Part shown: piece by piece, positions 12,755-13,421 of the stretch
Numbering within the stretch: the stretch's first letter is position 1
How the letters are laid out: each line of letters begins with the position of its first letter
Source: an uncultured Prevotella sp.
Lineage (GTDB): Bacteria > Bacteroidota > Bacteroidia > Bacteroidales > Bacteroidaceae
NCBI GenBank assembly: GCA_934215545.1
Contig: CAKQAD010000033.1
Coordinates: forward strand, 1-13,421
DNA length: 13,421 bases
Direction: 5' to 3'
Notes under the pieces: model-generated
Seen by the model: only the letters and a program-made list of their open reading frames with translations
The model's database searches: none
What the model was told of the DNA's origin: nothing
Translations under genes and position numbers: made by a program

Positions 12755-13150
12755 TTATTTCTCGGGCTGTGGACCATAGGCGTTGTCGCCAACATTGCTG
12801 CCTGTGAGCATGTACACCAGCAATATGATAGCACCAATTAATGGTAAAAATACCCAAAACATGTTTACGCCCGAGCGGCCTGTATCGTGTAGACGGCGCA
12901 CCGATACTGCTAAACCTGGGATAAATACTACAATGGCATATATCCACCCAAGAATATTACCTACTGCGTAGCCACCCAATAATCCTCCTTCCTTATAAAA
13001 TATAGCCCCCAAAATCGTACAGCCAAGTATCAGACCAATTTGCATGAGGAAGTTGAATAAACAGAAGAACCAATATTCAGAACGTGTGGCTCTTCCACTA
13101 AATGTTGCATACTTTGAAAATACCGAAACAACGGATTCTTTTAATCCCAT
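12755..13150 (-). CDS. DUF805 membrane protein
   Basis: A 131-residue inner-membrane protein of the DUF805 family (like E. coli YhaH/YhaI), whose role is not established. Family marks are complete: YATFSGRATRSEYWFF (14-29) near the N-terminus, SVRRLHDTGRSG (83-94) between membrane segments, and the C-terminal GDNAYGP (121-127). Hydrophobic segments lie at about 26-51, 62-82 and 97-115. It is read opposite to everything else in the window and shares the terminator with the FKBP genes. The ATG at 13150-13148 gives the expected N-terminus. A promoter lies about 73 nt upstream. Confidence 0.92.
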   Translation of the reverse strand: MGLKESVVSVFSKYATFSGRATRSEYWFFCLFNFLMQIGLILGCTILGAIFYKEGGLLGGYAVGNILGWIYAIVVFIPGLAVSVRRLHDTGRSGVNMFWVFLPLIGAIILLVYMLTGSNVGDNAYGPQPEK

Positions 13151-13222
13151 AGATTTTTAATTTTTAAGGTTTACATATAAATTTAATACTAATACTCTAT
13201 GTTATGTGTCATAAAGATATTG

Positions 13223-13254
13223 CAAATATACATATATTGTTCTTAAATATACAA
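13223..13254 (-). promoter_or_regulatory. Promoter of the DUF805 gene
   Basis: On the minus strand TATATTTG (13230-13223) matches TAnnTTTG. A TTG (13254-13252) lies 21 nt upstream. The predicted leader is about 65 nt. Confidence 0.5.
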
Positions 13255-13259
13255 CAAAA

Positions 13260-13421
13260 CATTAAAAAAATGCTTTATTTATCGTTTGTGTGTAGCCATG
13301 TGGGCACTAAGGACGCGTTGTTGTATAAATTTTTATATCAAAAGTCACTAGTGTCCCGTTAAAACGAGACGATTTAAATATAAGTTATTAAAATAGAATG
13401 ATTTAGACTCGATATTTCATG
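13260..13421. other. AT-rich right edge with small palindromes
   Basis: No gene is seen. It holds the 8-bp palindrome CACTAGTG (13346-13353), directly followed by the imperfect palindrome GTCCCGTTAAAACGAGAC (13353-13370). It could be a regulatory region or the edge of an insertion element lying beyond the window. Neither can be decided here. Confidence 0.4.

Overview
The window reads as ordinary chromosome of a Bacteroidales bacterium, most likely a Prevotella/Segatella-type member of Prevotellaceae. The reasons are Bacteroidota-type promoters (TTTG, about 20 nt, then TAnnTTTG), A-rich leaders without clear Shine-Dalgarno sequences, a DUF4271 membrane gene next to a HemD-family gene, the order acpP-fabF-rnc, and AT-rich spacers between coding regions of moderate GC. 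The genus is inference; there is no rRNA or other marker here.

Layout. Positions 1-592 hold no convincing gene but contain two diverged copies of a hairpin repeat, a run of helically phased A-tracts and an inverted repeat ahead of the acpP promoter. Positions 593-3335 are acpP-fabF-rnc (acyl carrier protein, beta-ketoacyl-ACP synthase II, RNase III with a long extra tail), closed by a strong terminator at 3398-3447. Positions 3542-9152 look like one long transcription unit: promoter, about 190 nt leader with a hairpin that pairs the start codon, metK, a DUF4271 membrane protein, hemD, rnpA, yidD and tyrS, then a terminator. Positions 9254-9427 are a self-contained tRNA-Gln(UUG) unit with its own promoter and terminator. 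Positions 9428-9924 are a gene-free spacer rich in repeats. Positions 9925-12575 carry three FKBP-type peptidyl-prolyl isomerases in a row, predicted to sit in the cytoplasm, on a lipid anchor, and free in the periplasm. They end at a 21-bp perfect hairpin that also serves the convergent DUF805 membrane gene (12755-13150, minus). The right end (13260-13421) is AT-rich with no gene seen.

How the genes work together. acpP and fabF are core fatty-acid synthesis. rnc, rnpA, tyrS, the tRNA and metK serve RNA processing, translation and methyl-group supply. yidD assists membrane protein insertion. The FKBP trio is an envelope and cytoplasm folding set.

I see no defence, mobile or otherwise exotic gene system. 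The unusual signal is in the spacers. There are short oligomer arrays (heptamer-like, octamer and 11-mer) in which oppositely oriented copies flank a central loop, and a 26-nt-core hairpin repeat present three times, one copy of which can fold into two competing hairpins. There is also a metK leader whose start codon is inside a perfect stem, and a promoter-like sequence inside the DUF4271 gene. These are read by eye; no folding energy, genome-wide count or database search was run.
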